Assembly (NCBI GenBank): GCA_905197665.1
Contig: CAJJZP010000002.1
Coordinates: forward strand, 62,001 to 126,000
Source of the DNA: an uncultured Collinsella sp.
Lineage (GTDB): Bacteria; Actinomycetota; Coriobacteriia; Coriobacteriales; Coriobacteriaceae
Reading direction: 5' to 3'
Length of the DNA stretch: 64,000 bases
The position numbers and the translations under genes are program-made. The notes under the pieces are model-generated. The model did not search any database. It was given only the letters and a program-made list of their open reading frames with translations, and was not told the DNA's origin. Below are positions 8,097 through 18,200 of this stretch, one piece after another (position 1 is the stretch's first letter; every line of letters begins with the position of its first letter).

Positions 8097-8861
8097 ATGA
8101 TAGGGATCGGGATCGATATCGGGTCTACGGCGGCTAAGGCCGCTGTGGTCGATGGTGAGGGTTCGGTGGCGTGGACGTGCGTGCAGCCAACCGGGTTCTC
8201 ATCGGTCGATGCTTCCGAGCGGCTGCGCGAGGCACTGGCAGCGGCCGGCTATGACGTGTGCGCCAAGGATGTTCGTGTGGTCGCCACCGGCTACGGCCGT
8301 GTCGCCGTGCCCTATGCGCATAAAGTCGTTACCGAGATTACCTGCCACGGCACCGGTGCCGTGCGTCTGTTTGGCGACCATGGCACCGTGATCGATGTGG
8401 GCGGTCAGGACACCAAGGTCATCCAGCTTAAAGGCGGCCGCGTGGCTAAATTTGCCATGAACGATAAATGCGCTGCCGGCACGGGGCGCTTTTTGGAGAT
8501 CATGGCCGACCGCCTAGGTATTTCTCAACAGCAGATGGCCGACCTGGCGCGTTCCGGCGAACCTACCAAGATCAGCAGCATGTGCACGGTGTTCGCCGAA
8601 AGCGAGGTCATCAGCCTGATCGGTCGCGGTGAGCCGCGCGAGAACATCGCCCGCGGTGTGATCGAAAGCGTCGTGTCGCGCGTGGCCACTATGGCCGGGC
8701 AGGCGGCGGGCGCCCCGTACTATCTGACCGGTGGTCTGTGCGAAAACGCCTATGTCGTCGAGCGTCTGGGCGCACTGTTGGGCTCGCCGGTAGAGACCTC
8801 GCCCCAGGCGCGCTTTGCCGGCGCTATCGGTGCGGCCATTCGCGCACAGGCGCTCGCGTAG
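8097..8861 (+). CDS. 2-hydroxyacyl-CoA dehydratase activator-type ATPase (YjiL/HgdC-like)
   Basis: This is the 254-residue ASKHA-fold ATPase that reduces the partner double-cubane protein at the expense of ATP. The phosphate motif GIDIGSTAAKAAVVDG is at the N-terminus, and VIDVGGQDTKVI in the middle is diagnostic. The family has one [4Fe-4S] cluster at the dimer interface, and the two cysteines are visible in NDKCAAGTGRF and SSMCTVFAESEV. ATG 8097 follows a GGAGAG ribosome site. It is paired with the gene at 6771 and lies 82 bases before selD, so the two systems are likely co-expressed. Confidence 0.9.
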   Translation: MIGIGIDIGSTAAKAAVVDGEGSVAWTCVQPTGFSSVDASERLREALAAAGYDVCAKDVRVVATGYGRVAVPYAHKVVTEITCHGTGAVRLFGDHGTVIDVGGQDTKVIQLKGGRVAKFAMNDKCAAGTGRFLEIMADRLGISQQQMADLARSGEPTKISSMCTVFAESEVISLIGRGEPRENIARGVIESVVSRVATMAGQAAGAPYYLTGGLCENAYVVERLGALLGSPVETSPQARFAGAIGAAIRAQALA

Positions 8862-8943
8862 GGGGCTTGCGATAAATCGCCCGCTCTCGGCGCCACCATG
8901 CGTATACTGGGAGGAAAAGATTGACCTATGAGAGGAGGGATCG

Positions 8944-9993
8944 ATGGCTGACGATTTCATCAAGCTCACGCAGATGACCGCTGCCTCTGGTTGAGCCGCT
9001 AAGTTGGCTCCTGGAGCCCTCGCCCAGGTCCTGGGCGACTTACCCAATGTGCATAACGACAACCTGCTCGTGGGGTTCGATACCTCCGACGATGCGAGCG
9101 TCTTTCGCGTTGGCGACAACTTGGGCCTCGTGCAGTCCATCGACTTCTTCCCGCCGATGGTCGATGACCCGTTTCTGTTTGGCCAGATCGCCGCGGCCAA
9201 CTCGCTGTCGGACATCTACGCTATGGGCGGGCGGCCGAGTCATGCCATGAACCTGCTCTGCATACCCAGCTGCCTGGGTGTTGAGGCTGCTGGCCAGATT
9301 CTGGCGGGTGGCGCCGACAAGTGCGTCGAGGCGGGCTGCTCCATCGCGGGTGGCCACACCATCAACGACGACGAGCCCAAGTACGGCCTGTCCGTGAGCG
9401 GCTTTGTCGCGCTCGACCGCATGCTCGCCAACAGCGGCGCGCGCGTGGGCGATGTTCTGCTGCTGACCAAGGCGATCGGCTCGGGCATCATCACCACGGC
9501 CATTAAGGGCGAGCTTATCGAGCAGGATGAGGCCTGTCCGATGTGGAACTCTATGCGCACCCTCAACGAGGCCCCGATTCGCCTGGCCGAGGGACTCGAA
9601 CTTCACGGCTGTACCGACGTCACGGGCTTTGGCTTGATCGGGCATGCGTGCGAGATGGCCGAGGGCTCGGGCGTGCAGATTGAGCTTGCATCGGGGGCGG
9701 TGCCTCTCTTTGAGCAGGTGCTCGATATGGCGCGTCTGGGCATTATCCCAGCCGGCGCCTACCGCAACCAGGACTTCTTTGGCCCGCGCGTGGCTGCCGA
9801 CGAGGACTTGGAGCCGGGCATGCTGGATGCGCTGTACGATCCGCAGACGTCTGGTGGCCTGCTTATCGCGGCGCCTGCTGCCGATGTGGATGAGCTCGCG
9901 CGTCGTCTGCATGCCGAGGGACGTATCGCCGTCGTCGTCGGTCGCGTGTGCGAGCCGGTGCCAGGCGGTCCTGCTGTTCGCGTTGTGCATTAA
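8944..9993 (+). CDS. selD: selenide, water dikinase SelD, a selenoprotein (UGA-encoded Sec17)
   Basis: SelD makes selenophosphate from selenide and ATP, the donor for all selenium products. Translation starts at ATG 8944 (GAGAGGAGGG upstream) and reads LTQMTAASG-U-AAK, with the in-frame TGA at 8992-8994 as codon 17. This is exactly where E. coli SelD has its catalytic Cys17, followed by the conserved lysine (Lys20). The remaining frame is open to 9993 and fully SelD-like (DDASVFRV, SLSDIYAMGG, GCTDVTGFGLIGH). Total length is 349 residues, normal for the family. A stop-based gene caller would miss the first 19 residues. selA, selB and tRNA-Sec in this window can decode it. Confidence 0.95.
8992..9035 (+). 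promoter_or_regulatory. putative bacterial SECIS element in selD
   Basis: Immediately 3' of the TGA the mRNA can fold: GAGCC (8993-8997) with GGCTC (9006-9010), or GGCT with AGCC around CCTGG (9006-9018), with more pairing between GGGC-type segments further on. Bacterial SECIS hairpins sit in this window after UGA, but the exact fold needs computing. Confidence 0.5.
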
Positions 9994-10053
9994 GGAAAAC
10001 CGTTTATGCGACCGTCCGTTGTTCTGGGCGGCCCCTTTCGAAAGGATTTTGCT

Positions 10054-10680
10054 ATGTCTACCAAAATTGAAGTCAATGCCATGGGCGATGCCTGTCCGCT
10101 GCCCGTCGTCAAGACGCTTAAGGCGCTCAAACAGCTTGACGGCGAGGGTGCCGTGGTGACCTCGGTCGATAACGAGACCGCCGTCAAGAACATCTCCAAG
10201 ATGGCGCAGGAGAAGGGCCGCACGGCCTCGGTCGAGAAGATCTCGGACGCTGAGTGGCACGTGACCGTCGCGACCGCCGGTGCCGTGGCCGTTGCGGACC
10301 CCGAGCAGGACGGTGCCGCTTTCTGCGACGCCAGCGCCAGCAAGGGCAAACTCGTCATTTCCGTCTACACCGACTGCATGGGCCGTGGCGACGACGAGCT
10401 GGGCCACAAGCTCATGAAGGCCTTCATCTTTGCCGTGACGCAGCAGGAGGAGCTGCCCGCGACCATGCTGTTCTACAACGGCGGTGCCAAGCTCACCGTA
10501 GAGGGCTCTCCGGTGCTCGACGACCTGAAGGGCCTGGCCGAGCAGGGTGTCGAGATTCTCACCTGCGGTACCTGCCTGGACCACTTTGGCATTAAAGACC
10601 AGCTTGCGGTGGGCGAGGTCACCAACATGTACGTGATCGTGGAGAAGATGGAGCAGGCCGTGCGCGTCGTGCGCCCGTAG
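10054..10680 (+). CDS. yedF: selenium metabolism protein YedF (TusA-like plus DsrE-like domains)
   Basis: The 208-residue protein has a TusA/SirA domain at the N-terminus with the CPxP motif (DACPLPVVKTLKAL, Cys near residue 13). A second domain (from about 105) of the DsrE/DsrF type carries a CGTC motif (ILTCGTCLDHFGI). This two-domain architecture matches the YedF family that is phylogenetically tied to SelD and the labile-selenium cofactor of molybdenum hydroxylases. It probably carries persulfide or perselenide, but the chemistry is not proven. ATG 10054 follows GAAAGGA. selD lies 60 bases upstream and the DUF3343 gene 19 bases downstream. Confidence 0.88.
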   Translation: MSTKIEVNAMGDACPLPVVKTLKALKQLDGEGAVVTSVDNETAVKNISKMAQEKGRTASVEKISDAEWHVTVATAGAVAVADPEQDGAAFCDASASKGKLVISVYTDCMGRGDDELGHKLMKAFIFAVTQQEELPATMLFYNGGAKLTVEGSPVLDDLKGLAEQGVEILTCGTCLDHFGIKDQLAVGEVTNMYVIVEKMEQAVRVVRP

Positions 10681-10699
10681 CGTATTGGTTGGAGTTGCC

Positions 10700-10951
10700 A
10701 TGAGGGAGAAGCGCCCGGCGCTTGTCATCACGTTTCCCACCACGGCGGCCGCCATGGGGTGCGAGACCCTATGCATCGAGCGCGGCCTTCCCGGGCGAAC
10801 GATTCCCGTGCCCGGGGAGGTCGCTGCCGGCTGCGGCCTGGCGTGGAAGGCGTTGCCTGCCGATGAGGAGCTGCTGCGCAGCGAGCTTACCGCGGCGGGC
10901 GTTCCTACCGAGGGCTATACCGTGATTGATATGTGGGAGGTCGTGCGATGA
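10700..10951 (+). CDS. DUF3343 family protein, putative Se/S carrier
   Basis: This 83-residue protein carries a short N-terminal beta strand (ALVITFPTTAAAMGCE) and two conserved-looking cysteines, in MGCETLC and AGCGLAW. DUF3343 proteins are known mainly as companions of yedF, selD and a class V aminotransferase, and some are annotated as putative Se/S carriers. ATG 10700 follows TTGGAG. Its stop codon overlaps the start of the desulfurase gene (ATGA at 10948-10951), so translation is probably coupled and the two proteins may act together. Confidence 0.82.
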   Translation: MREKRPALVITFPTTAAAMGCETLCIERGLPGRTIPVPGEVAAGCGLAWKALPADEELLRSELTAAGVPTEGYTVIDMWEVVR

Positions 10952-12090
10952 TCTACCTGGATAACGCGGCGACGACCATGCACAAGCCTCAGACGGTCAT
11001 CGATACCGTGACGCAGGCGATGTGCTCGCTCGGCAATGCCGGGCGCGGTGCCACGTCGGGTGCCCTCGATGCCGCTCGTACGATTCACGCTTGCCGTGCC
11101 AAGCTCGCGCGCCTTTTGGGCTGCCCGAGGGCGGACCATGTGTGCTTTACGCCCAACTCCACGGCGGCGCTCAACACCGCCATCAATGGCGTGCTGCGTC
11201 CCGGTGACCGCGTGGTCACGACGGTGCTCGAGCACAACTCCGTGCTGCGTCCGCTCAACCGCCTGGCGGCAGAGCAGGGTGTGACGGTTGAGCATGCGAG
11301 CTGTGATACCAACGGCGTGCTCGACTACGACGAGCTCGAGCGGCTGGTCACGCCCGGTACGCGTGCTGTGGTGGTGACGCACGCCTCCAATGTGACCGGC
11401 AACGCGGTCGACATTGCGCACGTGGCGGCCATGGCCAATGCTGCTGGCGCGCTGGTGATCGTCGACGCCTCGCAGTCTGCCGGCGCGATGCATATCGATA
11501 TGCAGGCCATGGGGCTCGACGTAGTGTGCTTTACTGGCCACAAGGGACTCATGGGTCCGCAGGGGACCGGCGGGCTGGCCGTGGCGGAGGGCATTGACGT
11601 GGCGCCGTGGGCCATGGGCGGCACGGGCGTGCACAGCTTCGATGCGCTGCAGCCGCTTGAGTGGCCCACGCGCCTTGAGGCGGGCACGCTCAACGGCCAC
11701 GGCATCGCGGGACTTTCCGCAGGTCTCGACTTTATCGAGGCACAAGGCGGGGTCGAGGCGATTGCGGCGCATGAGCGAGCACTGGCGGATCGCTTTCTCG
11801 CTGGCGTGCGCGAAATCCCGGAGATCAAGCTCTACGGCGCCTTTGACCAGCCGTCGCGCTCGGCGATCGTCTCACTCAACGTGGGCGATATCGACTCTGC
11901 CGAGATCTCGGACGCGCTCATGCAGGGGTGGGGGATTGCGACGCGCTCCGGCGCCCATTGCGCTCCGCTCATGCACCGCGCGCTGGGAACCGAGCGCCAG
12001 GGCGTGATTCGGTTCTCGTTTGGTTACTTCAATACGGCCGAGGAAGTCGACATGGCGATTGAGGCTCTGCGCGATTTGAGCTGCGATTAG
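10948..12090 (+). CDS. cysteine desulfurase / selenocysteine lyase-type PLP enzyme
   Basis: This is a class V aminotransferase-fold enzyme of 380 residues that should release sulfur (or selenium) from cysteine (or selenocysteine) as an enzyme-bound persulfide. The PLP lysine is Lys199 in TGHKGLMGPQGTGG. A candidate catalytic cysteine, Cys338, lies in RSGAHCAPLMHRALGT, as in group II (SufS/CsdA-like) desulfurases. The start MIYLDNAATT is typical of the 'cysteine desulfurase family' linked to selenium operons. It is the last gene of the yjiM-yjiL-selD-yedF-DUF3343 operon and probably supplies the chalcogen to YedF or DUF3343. This role is inferred from gene order. Confidence 0.88.
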   Translation: MIYLDNAATTMHKPQTVIDTVTQAMCSLGNAGRGATSGALDAARTIHACRAKLARLLGCPRADHVCFTPNSTAALNTAINGVLRPGDRVVTTVLEHNSVLRPLNRLAAEQGVTVEHASCDTNGVLDYDELERLVTPGTRAVVVTHASNVTGNAVDIAHVAAMANAAGALVIVDASQSAGAMHIDMQAMGLDVVCFTGHKGLMGPQGTGGLAVAEGIDVAPWAMGGTGVHSFDALQPLEWPTRLEAGTLNGHGIAGLSAGLDFIEAQGGVEAIAAHERALADRFLAGVREIPEIKLYGAFDQPSRSAIVSLNVGDIDSAEISDALMQGWGIATRSGAHCAPLMHRALGTERQGVIRFSFGYFNTAEEVDMAIEALRDLSCD

Positions 12091-12128
12091 ACCAACCTTT
12101 TGCGCCCTTAGATAAACCGTTTGCGCTA

Positions 12129-12211
12129 CCTTCCCGCATTGTCGCTTATACAGGGTAATGTGAAATGATGGCCCACTCTGGGACTCTGTATCTTTGCGAA
12201 TTGCGGGAAGG
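12129..12211 (+). promoter_or_regulatory. long-range inverted repeat covering the ribosome site of the giant surface protein
   Basis: CCTTCCCGCA (12129-12138) is complementary to TGCGGGAAGG (12202-12211), and the right arm contains the GGGAAGG ribosome site of the gene starting at 12217. If transcription starts upstream of 12129, the mRNA could mask its own start. No convincing promoter fixes the start point. Confidence 0.35.
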
Positions 12212-12216
12212 TTCCT

Positions 12217-15200
12217 ATGAACAGGATCACTGCTGCCCTCTATAGGTTTTTGGTTGTCTATCTTTCGGTCGCGATGGTCGTGACCTCGATACCGCTTGCG
12301 CCCCGCGCGGCTTATGCCGATGACGCCGGGGCGCTTGCCGTTGAGAGCGAGGCCCAAGAGACCGACTCGAGTTCTGACGCTGATGTCCATGCGGTCGATA
12401 ACGCGTCATCTTCGGGCGAGGGCAGCTCATCCACAGCTTCCGACCAAACGAATAACGCTCAGGACGAATCGTCCAGCTCGGATGCCAGCACTTCCACGTC
12501 GAGCTTGGCCCAAGACCTTTCGATCTCCGCGACCGATTCTGATGCAGCAAAGAGCTTGGTTGCCACGGCGGAACCCTCGTCCGATGACAGCGAAGTCGAT
12601 CCCCTCGTGTATGAGGACCCAACGGTCTACGAGTATGCCAAGCTTATGCCGAACGGCTATGTGTATCCGTGCGATGCAAGCGGAAGCGTTACGGTAGAGA
12701 TCGATGGAAACGACCCGTACGGGAGCTCTGTCGACGGTAAATTGGTAACCAATCTGATCGTTGATTACGGAGTGGATGGGGTCCCCGGATATATTTGTGA
12801 GTATTCCTCCAATTTGCGTTCGGTGCGTTTTGAGAACAGCTCTATTTCTTCAATTGGACTACACGCCTTTTCTGGGTGCTCCAATCTCGCCGATATCAGC
12901 TTTTCCGGTATGACCATTGGGGGCATCGGAACAGAGGCGTTTTCTGGGTGCGGATCGCTTACGAGCCTGAACATTAATGACGTTGCTACCATCGGCTCTA
13001 TGGGCGATGCCGCGTTTGCCTGGAGCGGGCTGCGGTCTACGGGTCTCGACAAGGTCGTTGGTCTCAGTTCGATTCCTGAGAACGCTTATAATGCCTGCAG
13101 CGCTCTGACCGATACCGGTCTGGGCGGGAACACATCCATCACGTCAATCGGCGTTAATGCGTTCAAAAACTGCTCCCGCCTTGCGACGACCGGACTTGAG
13201 AGCAATACGACGATCAAGACGCTCCGCGAAGGTTGCTTCTCCGGGACCAATATGAGCGGCGGGCTGACGCTGCCCCTTTATTCCAAAATCGAGGAACTGC
13301 CGAGCCGTGCGTTCTATGGCTCTAAGCTCGAAACCGTGTACCTTGGGTGCGGCCATGCGGTGCTCATTAATTCCACCACGTTTCCCAAGCAGTACATGAC
13401 TGTCATGGTCCCTGCCAAGATGGTTTCGCAATACGAAAGCGGCCACCCTAAAGAGGTTTGGGAGAGCTGCAATGGTAGCCTGCCCGTCCCCGTGGGTAAG
13501 GTACTCCAAAAGATAAAGATTTCGCGCGATCCCGACAAGATGGCCTATCAGCAGGGGGAAAAGATCTCGCTCGAGGGCATGAGCGTCACGTTTCAATATC
13601 CTCATTCGACGATGGATAGCGACTACGAAGCCCTCATAAAGGAAGAACTCGGCGAGTACCTTACGGCAACTCCTTGCGACGGCGACGTCTTCGATGGCTC
13701 GATGGACGGAGAACCCATACAGCTGGTGTATGACGATGGCTACACGCGCCTTGTCGCGTACAGCAAGGGCAACCTGCAGCAGGCAGCCTACGAGTATGCC
13801 AAGCTCATGCCCAACTACTATCTGTATCCGTGCGACGCAAACGGAAATCTTACGGTAGAAATCGATGAAAACAACCCGCGCGAGAACTCTGTCGATGGTC
13901 GAATGGTAACGAATTTGATTGTCGATTACGGGGTTGATGAAGTCGACGCACAGCTCTGCGCCGACTCTACCAATCTGCGTTCAGTGCGCTTTGAGAACAC
14001 TTCCATTTCCAAAATCGGATTGCACGCCTTCTATAACTGCCCGAATCTCACCGATATCAGCCTTTCCGGTATGACCATCGGCACCATCGGGAAAGAGGCA
14101 TTCTATGGCTGCAAGTCGCTTATGAGTTTGAACATCAACGAGGTTGCCACTATTGGCTCTATGGGCGACGCCGCGTTTGCCGAGAGTGGACTGGTGTCCA
14201 CGGGGCTCGACAAGGTTGTCGGCCTCACATCGATTCCCGACAGAGCCTACGAAGGCTGCAAGGCTCTGACCGATACCGGCCTGGACAAGAATGCCTCCAT
14301 TACATCGATTGGCGTTTGCGCGTTCAGGTTTTGCTCGAACCTTGCTACCACAGGGCTCGAGAGCAACACAACGGTCGAAACGCTTGGCCACACCTGCTTC
14401 TACGGCACCGACTTGAGCGGCGGACTGACGCTGCCATATAACTCCAAGATCGAGGAGTTGCCGGAAAAGGCGTTTGGCAGTACCAATCTCGAGACCGTGT
14501 TCTTTGGGTGCAACCATGCGGTGCTCATTAACACCGACACGTTCCCCAAATACAACATGACCGTCATGGTCCCCGCAAAGATGATTCCAAAGTACAGCAA
14601 GGGAGAGCCCAAGGCTGTTTGGGAGAGGTGCAACGGCTGCCTGCCCGTCCCGGTGGGCAAGGTGCTCGAGAACGTTGAGATCTCATGCGACCCCAACAAC
14701 ATGACCTACGAGACGGGGGAGACCATTTCGCTCGAGGGCATGAGCGTTGAGCTCGATTACCCGCATACGGTATCGATTTGGAACTACGAGGCGCTCATAC
14801 AGGAAGAGCTCGGCGAGTACCTTACGGCCACCCCCTGCGACGGTGACGTCTTCGATGAGTCGATGGACGGACAGCCCGTAAAGCTCGTGTATGACGACGG
14901 CTATTCGCATTTTGAAACCCAGACCAAGGGCACGCTACAGCTCAAGAAGCCTGAGCCGACGTCGTTCCAGATCTCCTATGCCCAAACGATCGATAAAGGC
15001 GAACGCAAGCTGATGGACGGCGTTGAACTGCCCGATGTTTCCAGCGCGACGACGATTGATGCAGGCGACGAGGTCACGCTCGATGCCGGTGCTCTAGGAA
15101 TGCTCAACGACAACATCACGTTTAAGGGTTGGTATGACACCGAGTCCGGCAAGTACATCTCCAGGGAGCCGGTCTACACGTTTACGCCGGATAAGGATCT

Positions 15201-18200
15201 GTCCCTCGAGGCTCGCTTTAAGCTCAAGGACTATGCGGTGCGTGTCAACGATGCGCAGGCGACCGATTCGTCACAGGACTATGCGCACCTGAGTGTTACC
15301 GCTCAAAACTGCTATCGCAATGCCGGTGAGACGGTTGAGGTTTCCGCCGTCACGGATAACGCGCTGTTCCTGGGCTGGTATCTGGGCGAGGGCGATGATG
15401 CGTACGCCGTGAGCGATCAGCTCGACTTTACCTTTACGGTGGACAAGGCGGACGCGATTGTGTCCGAGGACAAAACTGACGCTAGGATCGAAATTACTCC
15501 GCGCTACTGTGCTCCGCAGGCGAGCGTTGTGCTGAGTGTGGACGGGGTCGATGAGAGTGGGCAGCCGCTCGGACAGTTCCTCTCTACCGGTCTGTACGGT
15601 ATCGGATCGCGCGTAACGGTCGTGGCGGTGCCAATGCCTGGCTATGTGTTTGACTACGCGACCGATGCCCTCGGCAACGTTGTCTTTACCGGCGACGATG
15701 GTCCGTCCTACACGTTTGTGCTCGAGGGGGATGTGCAGTACACCGCGCATTTCCGCGAGGCGACTGACCCCGACGAGTCACTCGCGGCGCTGAAGGCCGC
15801 GCTCATCGCCGCGATTACGGCTGCGGCCGTTCTCGCTACCATGTATGGCTTGGGCGAGATCGTCGACCCCATCGCGGCCGACGCGGTGATCGAGATCGGT
15901 ATGGCCGACAATATTGAGGATGTTGCCGCTGTGGGCACCAAGGTGCTCAAGGAGATTAAGGACATCATCGACGACCACAAGAAGCCCAAGCCTCATGGCG
16001 ACCATAAGATCGAAATTATTGCCACCGCGCAGCCCGAGGTGGGCGGCGTCGTTACCGGAGGCGGTATCCACTATGAGGGGACGGTCGCCACGCTCGAGGC
16101 TGTCGCAAATCCCGGCTATCGCTTCGTATGTTGGAAAGAGAACGGCGTCGAGGTCTCGACATCTCCTCTCAAGACGATGACGATCACGGACCTGACGCCC
16201 GAGGTTGTAAAGATGACGGCCGTTTTCGAGAAAAAAGTCGAGATTACGGCAGTTGCCGAAGCCGATGGCATTCAGGCCGATTTTTCGACAGGCTGCACCG
16301 CAAGCCCCGTAAAGCAGAGCATTACGCGTGGCGATCAGGCTATGGTCACTGCGAGCGAGGGTCCTGACTATGCCTTTGTGGGATGGTTTGAGGACGGCGT
16401 CGAGGTTTCGCCCGAGCGTACGTATATCTTTAAGGCCGAGGTCGACCGCCATCTGGTTGCACGCTTCCGCAGGGCGGATAAGACCATCCTAGTGAATACC
16501 GATCCCTTCGACAGCGCCGAGGTGCTGTGCGATGGTGTGCCGGTCGTGGATGGCAAGGTTCGCGCGAAGGATGGGGACATTCTCACGTTTACGATGCGGC
16601 CCAAGGTGCGCCCCGACAATCCGGAGAAGACGTACCGGTTTGTAGAGTGGCGAGAAACCGATGCGCAGGGTATCACGATTGCCAACAAGCAGGAAGTTTG
16701 CGAATACCGCGTTAACGGGAATGCCCGGATCGAGGCTGTAATGGACGGCAGGGATGCGCATACTGTGCGTGCCGAGGCCGACCCGCTCGAGGGCGGTACC
16801 GTTACGCTGAAGCGCGGTGAGACTGCTGTCATGGTACTCGAGGTTCCCGAAGGCGAGCGCGTGACCGCGGAGGCCACCCCATCCGAGGGCTATATCTTTG
16901 ACGGTTGGTATCTGAGCAACGGCGGCTCGGATGCCACCTCGACGCTTGTTTCGAGCGAGCGCTCCTATACCTTTGAGCCCATTACCGACTGCGTGATCCA
17001 GGCAAAGTTTACGCGTGCCTGCAAGGTGGACGTTGTCGTTGAGCCGGCCGCGGCCATGGCGGGCAAATATTTGGTGCACGGCGAGGGCTACTGCATGAAG
17101 GGCGAGCCTGCCACGCTGAGCATTGAGCTCACGGCCGAGGCGAGCAAACAATTTACCTTTAAGGGCTGGTACGACGCTAAGACGGACCTGCTTTTGGGCA
17201 CCGACCCCAGCTACCTTGAGTTCTATCCCGAGGACGTGGAATGCACGGTGCGTGCGGTGTTTGAGGAAAACACGTATACCGTGACGGCGAAGGCAAAAAA
17301 GACCTTTGTGGAGCGCGGTGCCGTTGAGATCGAGGGGCATCCTGGCGCATCTTCTGTTACCTGTGGCTACGGCGATACGGTGATGCTCAAGGCAAAGGCC
17401 AACGACGGCTATCGTTTTGACCATTGGAAGGATGACTCCGGTAGGGAGTACGACACCGCCGAGCTGGTCGTCAAGGTCACCAAGAGCGATACCTATACCG
17501 CGATTTTTACCGACTCAAAGCCCGAGGTCATCGTCACCGCCGATTCATGGCTCGGCGGTACCGTGACGTGCAATGGGACCGTGGTGAAGCCTAAGACCGA
17601 TACGTTCAAATTAGGGGAAACCCTTCATTTGACGGCCAAGGCCCATCCTGGCTTTTTGTTCTGGGGTTGGTACGTCAATGGCCGCCTGAAGAGCCTTAAG
17701 CACGAGACCTCGTTGGTTGCGAAGGCTCGCGGTAAAACCGGGCACTGCGTTATTACCGCGGGCTTTGTGCCTATCGATACCGTCTGCGTGCCCCTCGCTG
17801 ATCCTGCGGAGGGCGGCACCGTCAAGGCGAGCCGTGTTCTTGCGGACCGCGGCGCGGAGGTTGCCCTTAAGGCAACGCCCAATCCCGGTTATGTCTTTAC
17901 TGGTTGGTATACGGCAGACGGCACGTTTGAGTCTGCCGATGCGGAGTTCACCTGCCACCAGGAGCGCAGCCATGTGCACATCGCTCGCTTTATGGCAAAA
18001 AGCTATGAAGTCGACGCCACGACGGTAGTCGATTCCGGCACCGGTTCGCTGGTCGAATCGAGTGTCGCCGGCTGGGCCGAGGGCACGGGTACCGTTGAGG
18101 CGGGGCATGCCGCCACGCTGACCGCGCATGCGCTTTCGGGCTATGCGTTTGAGTATTGGGCCGATGCTTCGGGCGCCGTGGTAAGCCGTGACAGCACCTA

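Noticed and set aside
9004..9993. SelD as a shorter protein starting after the TGA
   Set aside because: The upstream 16 codons match the SelD N-terminus, a strong ribosome site precedes ATG 8944, and the TGA falls exactly at the catalytic Cys position with a full Sec decoding system nearby.
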